From Albidovulum sp. (GTDB lineage: Bacteria; Pseudomonadota; Alphaproteobacteria; Rhodobacterales; Rhodobacteraceae): a stretch of DNA of 64,000 bases. Shown in pieces: positions 1 through 9,365 of the stretch (position 1 is its first letter; every line of letters starts with the position of its first letter). The position numbers and the translations under genes are program-made. The stretch is taken from assembly GCA_028823855.1 (NCBI GenBank), contig JAPPFL010000055.1, positions 62,001 to 126,000 of the forward strand. Reading direction: 5' to 3'. Under the pieces are notes generated by a model that was given only the letters and a program-made list of their open reading frames with translations, made no database searches and had not been told where the DNA came from.

Positions 1-1
1 C

Positions 2-271
2 CTCGGATCGGGAAACTCCAATGCGGCCAGCGGCCTCGAATTCGACGTGATCGCCGCTGTCATAGTTGGCGGAACTCTCCTTACGGGAGGGCATGGCAAG
101 ATGACAGGCACGCTTCTGGGCGTACTGGTGATCGCGTGCCTTTCCAACGGGCTTGTGCTCATCGGCGTGGACCCGGACGTCCAAGCCGTGGTGCGGGGAG
201 GGGTCATACTTCTCGCGGTTCTAGTAAATGCTTGGCTGGCCAAAAAATTCCTTGCAAGGACGAAAGCGTGA
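2..271 (+). CDS. Sugar ABC transporter permease (RbsC/FrcC family), C-terminal part only
   Basis: The reading frame is open from the window edge, so only about the last 90 residues are seen. The text contains the family's conserved tail: a GLEFDVIAAVIVGGT stretch, a GG-H-GK-TGTLLG loop and a final hydrophobic segment ending in a short basic tail. This is the usual end of inner-membrane permeases that import ribose, fructose, xylose and related sugars. Its stop codon overlaps the GTG start of the ATPase gene (GTGA), so the two are translationally coupled. The binding protein would lie upstream, outside the window. The substrate cannot be read from this fragment. Confidence 0.9.
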   Translation, partial: LGSGNSNAASGLEFDVIAAVIVGGTLLTGGHGKMTGTLLGVLVIACLSNGLVLIGVDPDVQAVVRGGVILLAVLVNAWLAKKFLARTKA

Positions 272-1041
272 CCGGTCGCGCGGCCGAGGCTCCGCCGCTG
301 CTCTGCCTGCGGGATATTTCGATGCATTTCGGCGCAATCAAGGCGCTGGACAACGTCGACTTGGCGATCAGCGAAGGCGAAGTCCTAGGGCTGATGGGCG
401 ACAACGGCGCGGGAAAGTCCACGATCGTGAAGATCTTGGCGGGCAATCTCACTCCGACAGGCGGCTCGTTGCTTGTCGACGGAAAGGCGGTAATCTTCAA
501 GGGGCCGGCCGATGCTCGAGCCGCCAGCATTGAGGTCGTTTATCAGGACCTGGCGCTTTGCGACAACCTGACGGCCGCCGAAAACCTGTTTCTCGGTCGA
601 GAAGAAATGCTGCGCGTAGCCGGGCTTCCGGTCGCAGTGAACATGCGCGCAATGAGCGATCGCGCGACGCGGCTGTTCAAGGAGTTGGAATCGGACACGT
701 TGGCGAACCAACTCGTCCTCACGATGTCCGGCGGCCAGAGGCAGGCGGTCGCAATCGCCCGGTCGCGGCTCAACCGGTCGAGGGTCGTGCTCATGGACGA
801 GCCGACGGCCGCCATTTCCGTGCGTCAGATCGGGCAGGTTCTGACCTTGGTGGAGCGGCTGCGAGATCAGGGCGTATCGGTTCTTCTCGTATCGCATCGC
901 ATGCCGGACGTTTTCGCGGTCGCCGACCGAATCGCGGTGCTTCGAAGGGGAAGAAAAGTGGCGGACAAAGCCAAATCCGATACGTCGCCCGAGGAGGTAA
1001 CAGGCCTGATTACCGGTGCGCTGGAAGGCGCGGCACCATGA
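268..1041 (+). CDS. Sugar ABC transporter ATP-binding protein (FrcA/RbsA-like, single domain)
   Basis: A 257-residue ATPase that powers the upstream permease. Walker A (GDNGAGKST) lies at residues 44-52, the signature is LTMSGGQRQAVAIAR, and Walker B is RVVLMDEPTA. One nucleotide-binding domain of this length matches FrcA-type proteins rather than the two-domain RbsA. The GTG at 268 is chosen because it overlaps the permease stop (GTGA) and places the first beta strand at the normal distance. A longer in-frame extension up to 136 lies inside the permease gene and is not credible. The nearby AGE-family sugar isomerase suggests a monosaccharide such as mannose or fructose, which is inference. 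Confidence 0.9.
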   Translation: MTGRAAEAPPLLCLRDISMHFGAIKALDNVDLAISEGEVLGLMGDNGAGKSTIVKILAGNLTPTGGSLLVDGKAVIFKGPADARAASIEVVYQDLALCDNLTAAENLFLGREEMLRVAGLPVAVNMRAMSDRATRLFKELESDTLANQLVLTMSGGQRQAVAIARSRLNRSRVVLMDEPTAAISVRQIGQVLTLVERLRDQGVSVLLVSHRMPDVFAVADRIAVLRRGRKVADKAKSDTSPEEVTGLITGALEGAAP

Positions 1042-1427
1042 ATCCGGCTGGGCTGCCGGAATTTACGACGAAGTCTCGCAGAGCGGCGTCGCGTCGCCGC
1101 TCCCCGTTATCGTATTTTCGGCGCATCGCCAACGCATTTTCCGCCGCGTCATCATCGGCGGTCTCGCGGCTAGCGCAAACGAGGAATTCGCGTCGCCTGT
1201 TGAACCGGGGCCTGCCGGCAGGAGAGCGGGTCGCGGCAAGCTTTCCCGGAATGCCGATAGCGTTTCGGAGGTCGGAAGCTGCGCTTGCGGCAACGATTGC
1301 TTGGATAAAGCGCCGGATGCGCGGCAATTTGACAGGAGAGCGTCGCTTGTACGCGTCGGCGTTGAATCGACATGGCCAATGTCGGCGGGCGTCGATTCAA
1401 GCCTCGGTCTCAATGCAAGGAGACACC
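1042..1427. other. Intergenic region, nothing recognised
   Basis: 386 bases between the sugar ATPase and the epimerase. The epimerase frame stays open through this stretch on the plus strand, but its translation is arginine-rich and low in hydrophobic residues, typical of a non-coding shadow. No repeat, tRNA or terminator was seen. Confidence 0.5.
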
Positions 1428-2606
1428 ATGTATCGTGAATGCAGTTTTCTTCGGTCGCATATCCGAAGCATTCTTGATTTCTACCTACCTCGCGCAATCG
1501 ATCGACGGGCAGGAGGGTTCTTTGGCGGTCTAACGGACGACGGAACGATTTACGATCCAGATACGCGTCATCTGGTAGACACTTGCCGCCACATCTACAA
1601 CTATTCGACCGCGATCGTTCTATTCGGCGAGGACCGGTTCGCCGAAGCCGCGGAGCACGGATTGAAGTTTCTCGATACGGCGCACCGCCTGCCGCAGGGC
1701 GGCTTCGCCTGGGTGCTCGAGAACCGCCGTATCGAGGATGCGACGCGGCATTGCTACGGCCATGCCTTCGTTCTGCTCGCCGCGTCCGCCGCCGCGAAAG
1801 CCGGGCTTTCCGAGGCGGCGGCGCTTGTGGACGAAACATGGAAGATTCTAGAAGAGCGGTTTTTCGAGCCGGAAGCGGGCTTGTACGCGGATCAAATCGG
1901 CCCGTCGAGCTGGAGCGATGTCGATAGCTACCGCGGACAAAACGCCAATATGCACCTGTGCGAAGCCATGCTCGTCGCCTACGAAGCGACCGGCGATAGC
2001 CGGTTTCTGGACCGCGCCGAGACCCTGGCAAGGAGAATCTGCCTAGAATTGGCGGCTGAGACCGACGGGCTGGTGTGGGAGCACTACCGGCGGGACTGGT
2101 CCGTGGACTGGGACTACAATCGCGAGGATCCAAAGAATCTGTTTCGTCCGTACGGCTATCTGCCGGGGCATTTCGTCGAATGGACCAAGCTGCTGGTTCT
2201 TCTTCATCGGTCAAGGCCGGAGGGCTGGATGCTGGACAGGGCTCGCGCCTTGTTCGATGCGGCGCTCGAGCACGGCTGGGATAGCGAACGGGGCGGATTC
2301 AACTACACGTTCGCGCCCGATGGTCGGATACTTGACACCGACCGCTACTACTGGGTCCTTTCGGAAGCAATCGCCGCTGCCGCCCTGCTTGGACGAGCAT
2401 TGGGAGTGGAGGCTGTTTGGCAATGGTATGACCGGTTCTGGGAATATTCCGGCAACGTGCTGATCGACCACAAGCACGGAGGCTGGTACCGGGTCACCGA
2501 TCCGGATGGAAAGCCGTACGACGAATTAAAGAGCCCGCCTGCGAAAACCGACTATCATCCGCTTTCAGCCTGCGCCGCGTCTCTACTCGCGCTGCAGCCG
2601 GACTAG
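1428..2606 (+). CDS. AGE-family sugar epimerase/isomerase (N-acylglucosamine 2-epimerase / mannose isomerase type)
   Basis: A 392-residue cytosolic enzyme of the (alpha/alpha)6-barrel AGE superfamily, whose members epimerise N-acylglucosamine or cellobiose, or interconvert mannose, fructose and glucose. Conserved blocks in order are HIYNYSTA, RHCYGHAFVLLA, RGQNANMHLCEAM, RPYGYLPGHFVEWTKLL and KTDYHPLSACAA near the C-terminus. They contain the arginine and histidines expected in the barrel active site. The start at 1428 follows AAGGAG at 1417 with good spacing. The frame is open far upstream (to 558) but that part overlaps the ATPase gene. Position behind a sugar ABC importer fits a role in first processing of the imported sugar. 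Mannose isomerase is the most likely activity, but sequence alone does not separate it from 2-epimerases. Confidence 0.85.
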   Translation: MYRECSFLRSHIRSILDFYLPRAIDRRAGGFFGGLTDDGTIYDPDTRHLVDTCRHIYNYSTAIVLFGEDRFAEAAEHGLKFLDTAHRLPQGGFAWVLENRRIEDATRHCYGHAFVLLAASAAAKAGLSEAAALVDETWKILEERFFEPEAGLYADQIGPSSWSDVDSYRGQNANMHLCEAMLVAYEATGDSRFLDRAETLARRICLELAAETDGLVWEHYRRDWSVDWDYNREDPKNLFRPYGYLPGHFVEWTKLLVLLHRSRPEGWMLDRARALFDAALEHGWDSERGGFNYTFAPDGRILDTDRYYWVLSEAIAAAALLGRALGVEAVWQWYDRFWEYSGNVLIDHKHGGWYRVTDPDGKPYDELKSPPAKTDYHPLSACAASLLALQPD

Positions 2607-2910
2607 GCGGCCTTCCGTTCGAAATCCGCCCGCTCCGCATGCGACACGTTGATCGCCGCGCAGGCTCCGGCTCGCGGCCGCTTCGCCATCGGAAGCGAGC
2701 ACGGTGGTCGAAAAAAGCCGCAGTTTAATCTCGACCGTCGCGACCGATCCGGATGCATGATCGTTCGGCACGGATCAGCTCCCCTTCGTACCGGACCCGC
2801 CGAAGCCAATCGAATCCAATCCGATTCCTCCGGACGCCTTCTTTTCGTGTCGCGCCGCGACCTCGAACGGCTTCGGCTCGAGCCTTCGGCGCGTATGCCG
2901 TTCCACGCGG

Positions 2911-3145
2911 CAGGCGAGCGGCGGATGGCGAAGGCGTCGCCGGGGCTTTCGAAGGCCGCGCCTCGCCTGACGACGGCGCGGATGCCGGCGACGGTCGGGA
3001 CCGGCATGCAGGTTATGTCGCCAACGGCCTTCTTCCTGAGCATCCCGCCCTTGCGCCAGGCCTTCCGGATAAGGATCGTGGGCCGCCTTCCCCTGTCGGG
3101 GATTTCGTCGGCGTGACTCGACATGTAACGCGCATATACTGACAT
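2911..3145 (-). pseudogene. IS1634-family transposase, N-terminal remnant
   Basis: The minus-strand translation from 3145 reads like the start of IS1634-family transposases. A short variable leader is followed by RRPTILIRKAWRKGG, a K-K-A-V-G-D-I segment, then IRAVVRRG and GDAFAIRRS, where the family has ILLRESYREGGK, IRAVL-G and EAFEVVRS. After about residue 78 the similarity stops. The frame continues to 2603 with arginine-rich text that I cannot match, so the family's catalytic region is absent. No terminal repeats were found. The remnant lies between the epimerase and the cobalamin cluster and may mark an old insertion or rearrangement point. Assignment is from remembered family sequence and is moderately secure. 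Confidence 0.55.
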
Positions 3146-3493
3146 TGCGCAAATGAAGTGGAATCGAGAAAATAATTTCTACAACGCATGCAACGAAAAT
3201 CCCTAGGCCTGCCTCGCCGTTGCTCTGAAAAGGCGCCCCATATCGAAGGCTTTCGGAAAATCCGGCTCGATTTATTCTTGTGAGGTTCCGCTTGGCCGGC
3301 GGAGGATTGCCATTGGGCTGCCCGATGCTGGCCCGGATTTCGGTGCTAAGGGCTGGCGATTCGAACTAGAATCGGAAGCGCGTTTTCGATTCACTGAACG
3401 CGGCCCGTAGAATCCGCATTGGTTCGGCGGGTTCTGAGTTTCACGCAAGTGATGTCAGATCTCCTGCGCAGGATTGGATCGGAGCGCCGGTTC
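3146..3493. other. Intergenic region, nothing recognised
   Basis: About 350 bases downstream of cobQ and upstream (in minus orientation) of the IS1634 remnant. Both strands were read for a cobalamin riboswitch (B12 box, CCCGCAACTGT, GCCACTG) and none was found. No coding frame of interest. Confidence 0.45.
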
Positions 3494-4963
3494 CTAAATT
3501 CCGACTTTCCGCGAAATTTTCAATAGCCCTTCCATGTCCACATGGTTGGCTACGTGCGCCGCCAACGCATCCAGCACGCTATCGATCCTCGCGCTGAAAT
3601 CCAGATCGGACTCCTTCGTGCCTATCTTGGAGAGGAATTGCCTACGAAATTTGTCCGATTCAAATAGACCGTGCAGGTAGGTTCCGGCAACGCGGCCATC
3701 GACTGAAATCGCTCCGTCGAGACGATCGCCTCCGGGTGTCTCAACGAAAGCGAACGGGCGATTGCAATCCGGGCCCGTTGTTCGTCCAATGTGGATTTCG
3801 TACGCCGCAATCGGCGCCGAAGTCTCCGCCCATTTGGCTCGAACGCGTCCGACTTTTTTTTCCGGCGCCATAACTGTCTCCGCATTGAGCAAAGCAAGCC
3901 CGGAGTCGGTTCCGGGCGCGCCTTCGATTCCTTCCGGATCGGAAATCTCGCGGCCTAGCATTTGATATCCGCCGCAAACTCCCAGCACATAGCCGCCGCG
4001 CCGCGCATGCGCCCTTATATCGATATCCCATCCCTGGGTTTTCAAGAAAGCCAAATCGCTTCTCGTCGATTTGCTGCCGGGCAATACAATGAGACCTGCA
4101 TCTCCGGGAATCGGCGTGCCGGCTCGAAGCATTTTAAGGGAAATTCCCGGTTCAAGCCTAAGAGGATCGAGATCGTCGAAATTGGCGATGCGTGGAAGAA
4201 CGGGGCAAACGACTTTGAATGGACCGTCGCCCCCGGACTTGATTTCAAGCGCGTCCTCGGAAGGAAGCGACTCGGCTTCCTCGAACCAGGGGACGATACC
4301 GATACCGCGCCATCCGGTCAGACTTTCAATTTGCTTGTAGCCGTCGTCGAACAGCGTTTTGTCGCCGCGAAATTTGTTGACCACGAATCCCTTGACCGCA
4401 GCCGCGTCGCACCCGTCGAGCACCAGTTTCGTTCCGGCGATCTGTGCGATAACCCCGCCTCGGTCGATGTCGCCGACAAGTATGACGGGAATGCCGGAAG
4501 CTAGCGCGAATCCCATGTTGGCGATATCGTTTCGCCTTAGATTGATTTCAGCCGGGCTACCTGCGCCCTCCACGATTACGAGATCAGCTTCCGCCGCCAA
4601 CCTGCGCAAGCTCGCAAGCACGGGCGGCAATAGTCTCCGCCGAAATTCCCGGTATTCCCTGGCGCGGACCGAATGTAGCCGCCTGCCGTTCAATATGATT
4701 TGAGCTCTTTGCTCGGATTCGGGCTTGAGCAGTACCGGATTCATGTCGGTGACGGGATCCACCCTGCACGCTAGAGCCTGCAGCGCCTGCGCGCGTCCGA
4801 TCTCGCCTTCATCCGTTGCCGCCGCCGCGTTGTTAGACATGTTCTGCGGCTTGAAGGGCCTGACTGCCAGCCCTTTGGAGGCGAACGCGCGGCACAGGCC
4901 GGCGACGAGCAGCGATTTTCCGACGCTTGACCCCGTGCCTTGAATCATTATGGCGCGCGCCAT
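3494..4963 (-). CDS. cobQ: Cobyric acid synthase CobQ
   Basis: A 489-residue glutamine- and ATP-dependent amidotransferase that amidates four side chains (b, d, e, g) of adenosylcobyrinic acid a,c-diamide to give adenosylcobyric acid. The N-terminal synthetase domain starts with the P-loop-like GTGSSVGKS (residues 9-17), then FKPQNMSNNAA and VEGAGSPAEINLR. The C-terminal class I glutaminase domain carries the nucleophile Cys330 in GVCGGYQMLG and the catalytic His431 in TYLHGLFE. Length is normal for the family. It is the last gene of the minus-strand run cobW-cobN-cobO-cobQ, 41 bases after cobO. The ribosome site before 4963 is weak. A second methionine five residues in (4948) is a possible alternative start. 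Confidence 0.96.
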   Translation of the reverse strand: MARAIMIQGTGSSVGKSLLVAGLCRAFASKGLAVRPFKPQNMSNNAAAATDEGEIGRAQALQALACRVDPVTDMNPVLLKPESEQRAQIILNGRRLHSVRAREYREFRRRLLPPVLASLRRLAAEADLVIVEGAGSPAEINLRRNDIANMGFALASGIPVILVGDIDRGGVIAQIAGTKLVLDGCDAAAVKGFVVNKFRGDKTLFDDGYKQIESLTGWRGIGIVPWFEEAESLPSEDALEIKSGGDGPFKVVCPVLPRIANFDDLDPLRLEPGISLKMLRAGTPIPGDAGLIVLPGSKSTRSDLAFLKTQGWDIDIRAHARRGGYVLGVCGGYQMLGREISDPEGIEGAPGTDSGLALLNAETVMAPEKKVGRVRAKWAETSAPIAAYEIHIGRTTGPDCNRPFAFVETPGGDRLDGAISVDGRVAGTYLHGLFESDKFRRQFLSKIGTKESDLDFSARIDSVLDALAAHVANHVDMEGLLKISRKVGI

Positions 4964-5004
4964 GCCTGTCGCCCGCGGGAGAATTTCCCCGGTTCTGATC
5001 GGCC

Positions 5005-5613
5005 CTAGAATTCGACTCCGGCCTGCGCCTTTACGCCGGAACGGAACGGGTGCTTGACCAGTTCCATATTGGTTACGAGATCGGCCTGCTCAATTAGGTC
5101 CGTATGAGCATTTCGACCGGTTAGCACTACATGCGTGGTTTGCGGTTTCTCGTTTTCCAGGAATTCGACTACTTCGGCGATATCGACGTATCCGTAGCGA
5201 ATTGCGATGTTGATCTCGTCGAGCAGGATCATTTTCAGGCCGTCGTTGCGAATTAGATCTTTAGCTAGAGACCACGCGGCCTGGGCCATTTCGGTATCCC
5301 TGCTTCGGTCCTGCGTCTCCCATGTAAAGCCTTCGCCCATAGTATGGAATTGGCAAACATTCGAAAATTTCGACGTAATCAGGTCCCGCTCGCCGGTTTT
5401 CATTCCGCCTTTGATGAACTGGACGACTGCGCTGGGAATTTCATGCGCAATACACCTGAAAATCATGCCGAAGGCCGCGGAGGATTTGCCCTTTCCCGAT
5501 CCGGTATGAACTATGACAAGCCCTCGTTCCTCCGTTTTCGTCGCCATGATTTTGTCCCGCGCGGCTTTCTTTTTCGCCATCTTCGTTTTGTGACGCTCAA
5601 GTTCGTTTTGCAT
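5005..5613 (-). CDS. cobO: Cob(I)yrinic acid a,c-diamide adenosyltransferase CobO
   Basis: A 202-residue CobO/BtuR-type ATP:corrinoid adenosyltransferase that attaches the 5'-deoxyadenosyl upper ligand to the reduced corrinoid. The P-loop HTGSGKGKSSAAFG is at residues 36-49, followed by the family blocks QFIKGGMKTGE, MGEGFTWETQD, ILLDEINIAIRYGY and VVLTGRNAH. The start at 5613 is chosen because GGAGGAG sits six bases upstream. An in-frame ATG 13 residues earlier lies in the 3' end of cobN and lacks such a site. It lies between cobN (19-base gap) and cobQ (41-base gap), and co-transcription is likely. Confidence 0.95.
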   Translation of the reverse strand: MQNELERHKTKMAKKKAARDKIMATKTEERGLVIVHTGSGKGKSSAAFGMIFRCIAHEIPSAVVQFIKGGMKTGERDLITSKFSNVCQFHTMGEGFTWETQDRSRDTEMAQAAWSLAKDLIRNDGLKMILLDEINIAIRYGYVDIAEVVEFLENEKPQTTHVVLTGRNAHTDLIEQADLVTNMELVKHPFRSGVKAQAGVEF

Positions 5614-5632
5614 TGGATGCTCCTCCGAGTCC

Positions 5633-8600
5633 CTAGGCCTTCGCGTCGGCAAGCCTCAAAAGCGAATCGCGCGCGGAATTGAGCCTGGGCTGCCAAAGAT
5701 TTCTGTCCGCCGCTTCCAGCAGGCGTTCAGCGATCTCTCGCAATGCGGCCGGATTGCAGGAAGCAATGAACTCTCTCGTCTCGTCATCGGCCAAGTAGGC
5801 TTCGTACACAAGGTCGAAATGATGGGACTTCGCGGCTCCGGTCGTAGCTGCGAAGGCGAACAGATAGTCTACGGTCGCGGCGATCTCGAAAGCGCCCTTG
5901 TAGCCGTGGCGCATGATTCCGCGGATCCATTTTGGATTCACGGCCCTGGACCTGACTACGCGTCCGAGTTCCTCCTCCAGGGTCCGAATCGCAGGCCGTT
6001 CCGGCCGCGAATGATCATTGTGAAATATCTTCGGCTGAGCGCCGCGTAGAAATTCCACGGCCGCCGCCATGCCGCCTTCGAACTGGTAGTAGTCGTCGCT
6101 GTCGAGGAGATCATGCTCGCGATTGTCCTGATTGTGAACCAGAGCCTCGACAGAGGAAAGGCGGCGCGAAAAATCGTCTCTCGCGCGTATTCCGTCCGCG
6201 CCGATGCCATAGGCGTAGCCGCCCCAGTCCAGAAAAATCTGGCCAAGCTCCTCGCGCTTGTCCCACAATTTCTCGTCGATCATGGCCTGCAGTCCCGCTC
6301 CATATGCTCCGGGTTTCGAACCGAATACGCGATAGCCCGCTCCTTCCGGCCCCGACGATTTGAGTTCGGCTCTGAAGGACGCGGCGGCCGGATTGACGGC
6401 TTCGGGCTCGTCGAGCTCCATAATGGCACGCGCAGCGCTAGCGACAAGATCGATCTGCGCAGGAAACGCGTCGCGGAAAAATCCCGAAATCCGCAGCGTG
6501 ACGTCCACTCTCGGGCGCCCGAGCGTGTCGCTGGGCAAGATTTCGAAGCCTGTGACGCGGCCGCTCGAACCGTCCCAAGCCGGCTTGGCTCCCATGAGCG
6601 CGAGGGCCTGGGCGATGTCGTCTCCTCCGGTACGCATGTTCGAGGTGCCCCAGGCCGTTATGGCCATGCGGCGCGGCCACTCGCCATTGTCCTGCGCGAA
6701 GCGCTCGATCAGAAGATTGGCCGATTTCCAGCCGAGTTCCCAGGCTGTCCTTGTCGGAAGGGCGCGACTATCCACGGAATAGAAGTTTCTACCTGTCGGC
6801 AGAGTGTCCAGCCGCCCTCGGGTCGGGGCTCCCGATGGTCCCGGCGGGACGAATTTCCCTTCAAGCGCCGCAAGTGTCGAATCGATCTCTGATTCGCCGG
6901 AACGCCCGATCGCGGGTCGAATTGCTCCTTCGATTGCTTCCAACGCGATATTCGTGGCCGGACCCGGCGGCGCCGCTTCCCCGTTAACTAGCATTTGAGC
7001 GAATTTTTCAATTCTCTCGACGGTATCGCCCGAGTTTCGCCACGGGTCGTCCGATATTCCATCCAGTGGCTTTGGACGGGCCCCCGTCCAGGCATCGGCG
7101 AAATCGCAGTCCAGAGGATCAAAGTCGTCGCCGAGACCGAAATCGTTCGAGATTGCGCGGTGCAGCGACGGGCATCCGCTTCCGCCTGATCGCTGGGGAA
7201 TTCGCGCCAGAGCCACGACAAGGTCTCTTTCCAGGCGACCGGTCGGCGAGCGGCCGAAAACGTGCAGGCCATCGCGAATTTGGCTCTCCTTGATTTCGCA
7301 GAGAAACGCGTCGATTTTTCGAAGCCGGCTGTCCGCATCGTCGTCGCAGGCGATTCCGGCATCCAAGTCCAGGCGCATCGACGCGGTCATGGAAAGAATT
7401 TCTTTTTGGAGGTGCCGCACTCGTTTCGAATCCATCCCCGAGGCGAGATAGTATTCGTCGACCAGGATTTCGAGTTCGCGAAGAGCGCCGTAGCTCTCCG
7501 CCCGGGTAAGAGGCGGCGTCAAATGGTCGATGATAACGGCTTGCGACCGCCGTTTCGCCTGCGTTCCTTCGCCGGGATCATTGACAATGAACGGATAGAT
7601 GTTCGGAACGGGACCGAGAATCGCTTCCGAAGCGCAGGCTGCGGAAAGGCCTACCGCCTTGCCCGGCAGCCATTCGAGATTTCCGTGCTTGCCCATGTGT
7701 ATAAAGGCATCGGATTCGAAACAATTCCGCAGCCAGAAATAAAAGGCGGCATAGTGGTGCGGCGGCGCGAGATCGGGGCTATGGTACGCATCGACCGGGT
7801 CGATATTGTAGCCTCTCGCGGGCTGAATGCCGATTGCCACGTTTCCGAACACATGCACCGCAAGCGCGAATTCGCCATTTCTGCAGAAAGGATCGTTTGC
7901 CGGCTCGCCCCATCTGTCGATGATGGTTGCTCGCGTCTGAGCCGGTAGCTTGTCGAACATTGAATGATAGAGGGAGAGGGACAGGCGTACGCCGCCGCGA
8001 CGTTTGAATCTGTCCGGCAGCCAGTTTGTGGGACCCGAAGTCAGCGCATCCATCAACTCTCCGGAGTCGGTAGGCGCGCCGTTTGTCCCGTAGCCCGCTC
8101 GCTCCAGCGCGGAAGTCAATTCGACGGTCGACGCCGGCGTGTCCAAGCCGACGCCGTTGGCGAGCCTGCCGTCCTTGTTAGGGTAATTCGCCAATATAAT
8201 TGCCACTTTTCTTTTTCGGCGGGGTCGGAGCGGCAGCCGCGCCCAAGAGAGAGCGAGGTCGGCGACAAATTCGATTCTATCTGCGCGAGGCTTGTAGCCA
8301 GCGATTGGACACTGGGTGGCGGCATCGATTGTCGCGTCGGTCTTGAAGCTTATCGGCCTCGAGATGATCCTGCCGTCGACCTCGGGCAGCGCGACATTCA
8401 TTGCGATGTCTTTCGCAGCAAGCCCTGAAGCGCTTTCAAGCCACTGCTCTTCCGTGCTGGAACACATGATGGCTTGAAGAACCGGCCTGCCGGGCGCATC
8501 CAGCGGAGTATCCTTGCGAGTTGTGCCGAGCTCTTCGCCCTCGGGCGAACCGACCGCGAAACTCGTGCAATTGACGACAATGTCCGGCAGGGCTTCGGAA

Positions 8601-9361
8601 AAGACGGCTTCAAGCGTCGCGGCCGACAGCGGATCTTTGAGCGAAGCGACAAATATCGGCAGCGGATTTAGACCGCGGTCGACTAGGCGGCGCACCAGTT
8701 CATCTATGGGGTCAAGACCCTGGCCCTGCAGTATTGCCCGGTAGAAAACTATTGCGACGACGGGCGCGTCGGCGCGCCATAGGAGGCGCAAGTCCTTAAC
8801 TCCGGCAAGTTTTTTGCCGGGCCAGTAAATCCCCGCCCTTAGCAAGGGCTTTGGCGGCGTCGGCCTTCCGGAACCGTTGGCGAGATGGCGGCAAAGGGCC
8901 AAAAAATCGGCTGAGTTGTCGGGACCGCCCTCTGCGCAGTAGCCGGCAAACTGAACCCAGTCCGCCCTTTTTACCGTAGATATGTTGAAAAGCTCCTCGT
9001 CGGGCCGGTCGTCGCCGGGTAGGGCGGCGAACAAAGTTCCGGTTTCCCCGAGTCTGCTGGAGAATTGCTCCAGGACGTAGCGCCAGTAGGACATGCCGCC
9101 CAGCGCCCTGACAATTACGAGTTTCGCCTTGCTCGCCGTCTTATCAATATAGAGATCCGTAGAAAATGGGTGCGTAAGCCAGGATAGCTGGGCAAGCCTC
9201 AAAAAATCCGGAGGATTGCACGCCGCCGAGTTCGCCGACGACAGGGCGGCCAGATCGGTATCGGCGGCCGAAAGAAAAATGACATCGCCGGGAGACTGGT
9301 CCGGATCGACCGGCTCGGTTCCGTCGGTAATCGTCCCCACTTGGGCGGCGAGCAGGTGCAT
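5633..9361 (-). CDS. cobN: Cobaltochelatase large subunit CobN
   Basis: A 1242-residue large subunit of the ATP-dependent cobaltochelatase (CobN with CobS and CobT), which inserts cobalt into hydrogenobyrinic acid a,c-diamide in the late-insertion route. It is related to the ChlH/BchH magnesium chelatase subunit. The hallmark IHMGKHGNLEWLPGKAVGLS and the following PFIVNDPGEGTQAKRR segment are present mid-protein. The start at 9361 gives the usual beginning (MHLLAAQ). A longer version starting at 9427 would overlap cobW by over 60 bases. The ATG follows the cobW stop by four bases. No cobS or cobT lies in the window, so the AAA+ partner must be elsewhere or absent. This matters because early-insertion genes are also present (see cbiX, cbiD, cbiG). 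Confidence 0.95.
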   Translation of the reverse strand: MHLLAAQVGTITDGTEPVDPDQSPGDVIFLSAADTDLAALSSANSAACNPPDFLRLAQLSWLTHPFSTDLYIDKTASKAKLVIVRALGGMSYWRYVLEQFSSRLGETGTLFAALPGDDRPDEELFNISTVKRADWVQFAGYCAEGGPDNSADFLALCRHLANGSGRPTPPKPLLRAGIYWPGKKLAGVKDLRLLWRADAPVVAIVFYRAILQGQGLDPIDELVRRLVDRGLNPLPIFVASLKDPLSAATLEAVFSEALPDIVVNCTSFAVGSPEGEELGTTRKDTPLDAPGRPVLQAIMCSSTEEQWLESASGLAAKDIAMNVALPEVDGRIISRPISFKTDATIDAATQCPIAGYKPRADRIEFVADLALSWARLPLRPRRKRKVAIILANYPNKDGRLANGVGLDTPASTVELTSALERAGYGTNGAPTDSGELMDALTSGPTNWLPDRFKRRGGVRLSLSLYHSMFDKLPAQTRATIIDRWGEPANDPFCRNGEFALAVHVFGNVAIGIQPARGYNIDPVDAYHSPDLAPPHHYAAFYFWLRNCFESDAFIHMGKHGNLEWLPGKAVGLSAACASEAILGPVPNIYPFIVNDPGEGTQAKRRSQAVIIDHLTPPLTRAESYGALRELEILVDEYYLASGMDSKRVRHLQKEILSMTASMRLDLDAGIACDDDADSRLRKIDAFLCEIKESQIRDGLHVFGRSPTGRLERDLVVALARIPQRSGGSGCPSLHRAISNDFGLGDDFDPLDCDFADAWTGARPKPLDGISDDPWRNSGDTVERIEKFAQMLVNGEAAPPGPATNIALEAIEGAIRPAIGRSGESEIDSTLAALEGKFVPPGPSGAPTRGRLDTLPTGRNFYSVDSRALPTRTAWELGWKSANLLIERFAQDNGEWPRRMAITAWGTSNMRTGGDDIAQALALMGAKPAWDGSSGRVTGFEILPSDTLGRPRVDVTLRISGFFRDAFPAQIDLVASAARAIMELDEPEAVNPAAASFRAELKSSGPEGAGYRVFGSKPGAYGAGLQAMIDEKLWDKREELGQIFLDWGGYAYGIGADGIRARDDFSRRLSSVEALVHNQDNREHDLLDSDDYYQFEGGMAAAVEFLRGAQPKIFHNDHSRPERPAIRTLEEELGRVVRSRAVNPKWIRGIMRHGYKGAFEIAATVDYLFAFAATTGAAKSHHFDLVYEAYLADDETREFIASCNPAALREIAERLLEAADRNLWQPRLNSARDSLLRLADAKA

Positions 9362-9365
9362 TCGA

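Noticed and set aside
1168-1186. 15-base match (GAGGAATTCGCGTCG) between 1.17 kb and the minus strand near 10.95 kb
   Set aside because: No extension on either side; compatible with chance.
558-1427. 682-residue open frame ending in the AGE-family enzyme
   Set aside because: The first 290 codons overlap the ABC ATPase gene in another frame and are arginine-rich; a good ribosome site and family start are at 1428.
1063-2214. 383-residue minus-strand open frame across the epimerase gene
   Set aside because: Very arginine- and serine-rich and opposite the AGE-family coding sequence.
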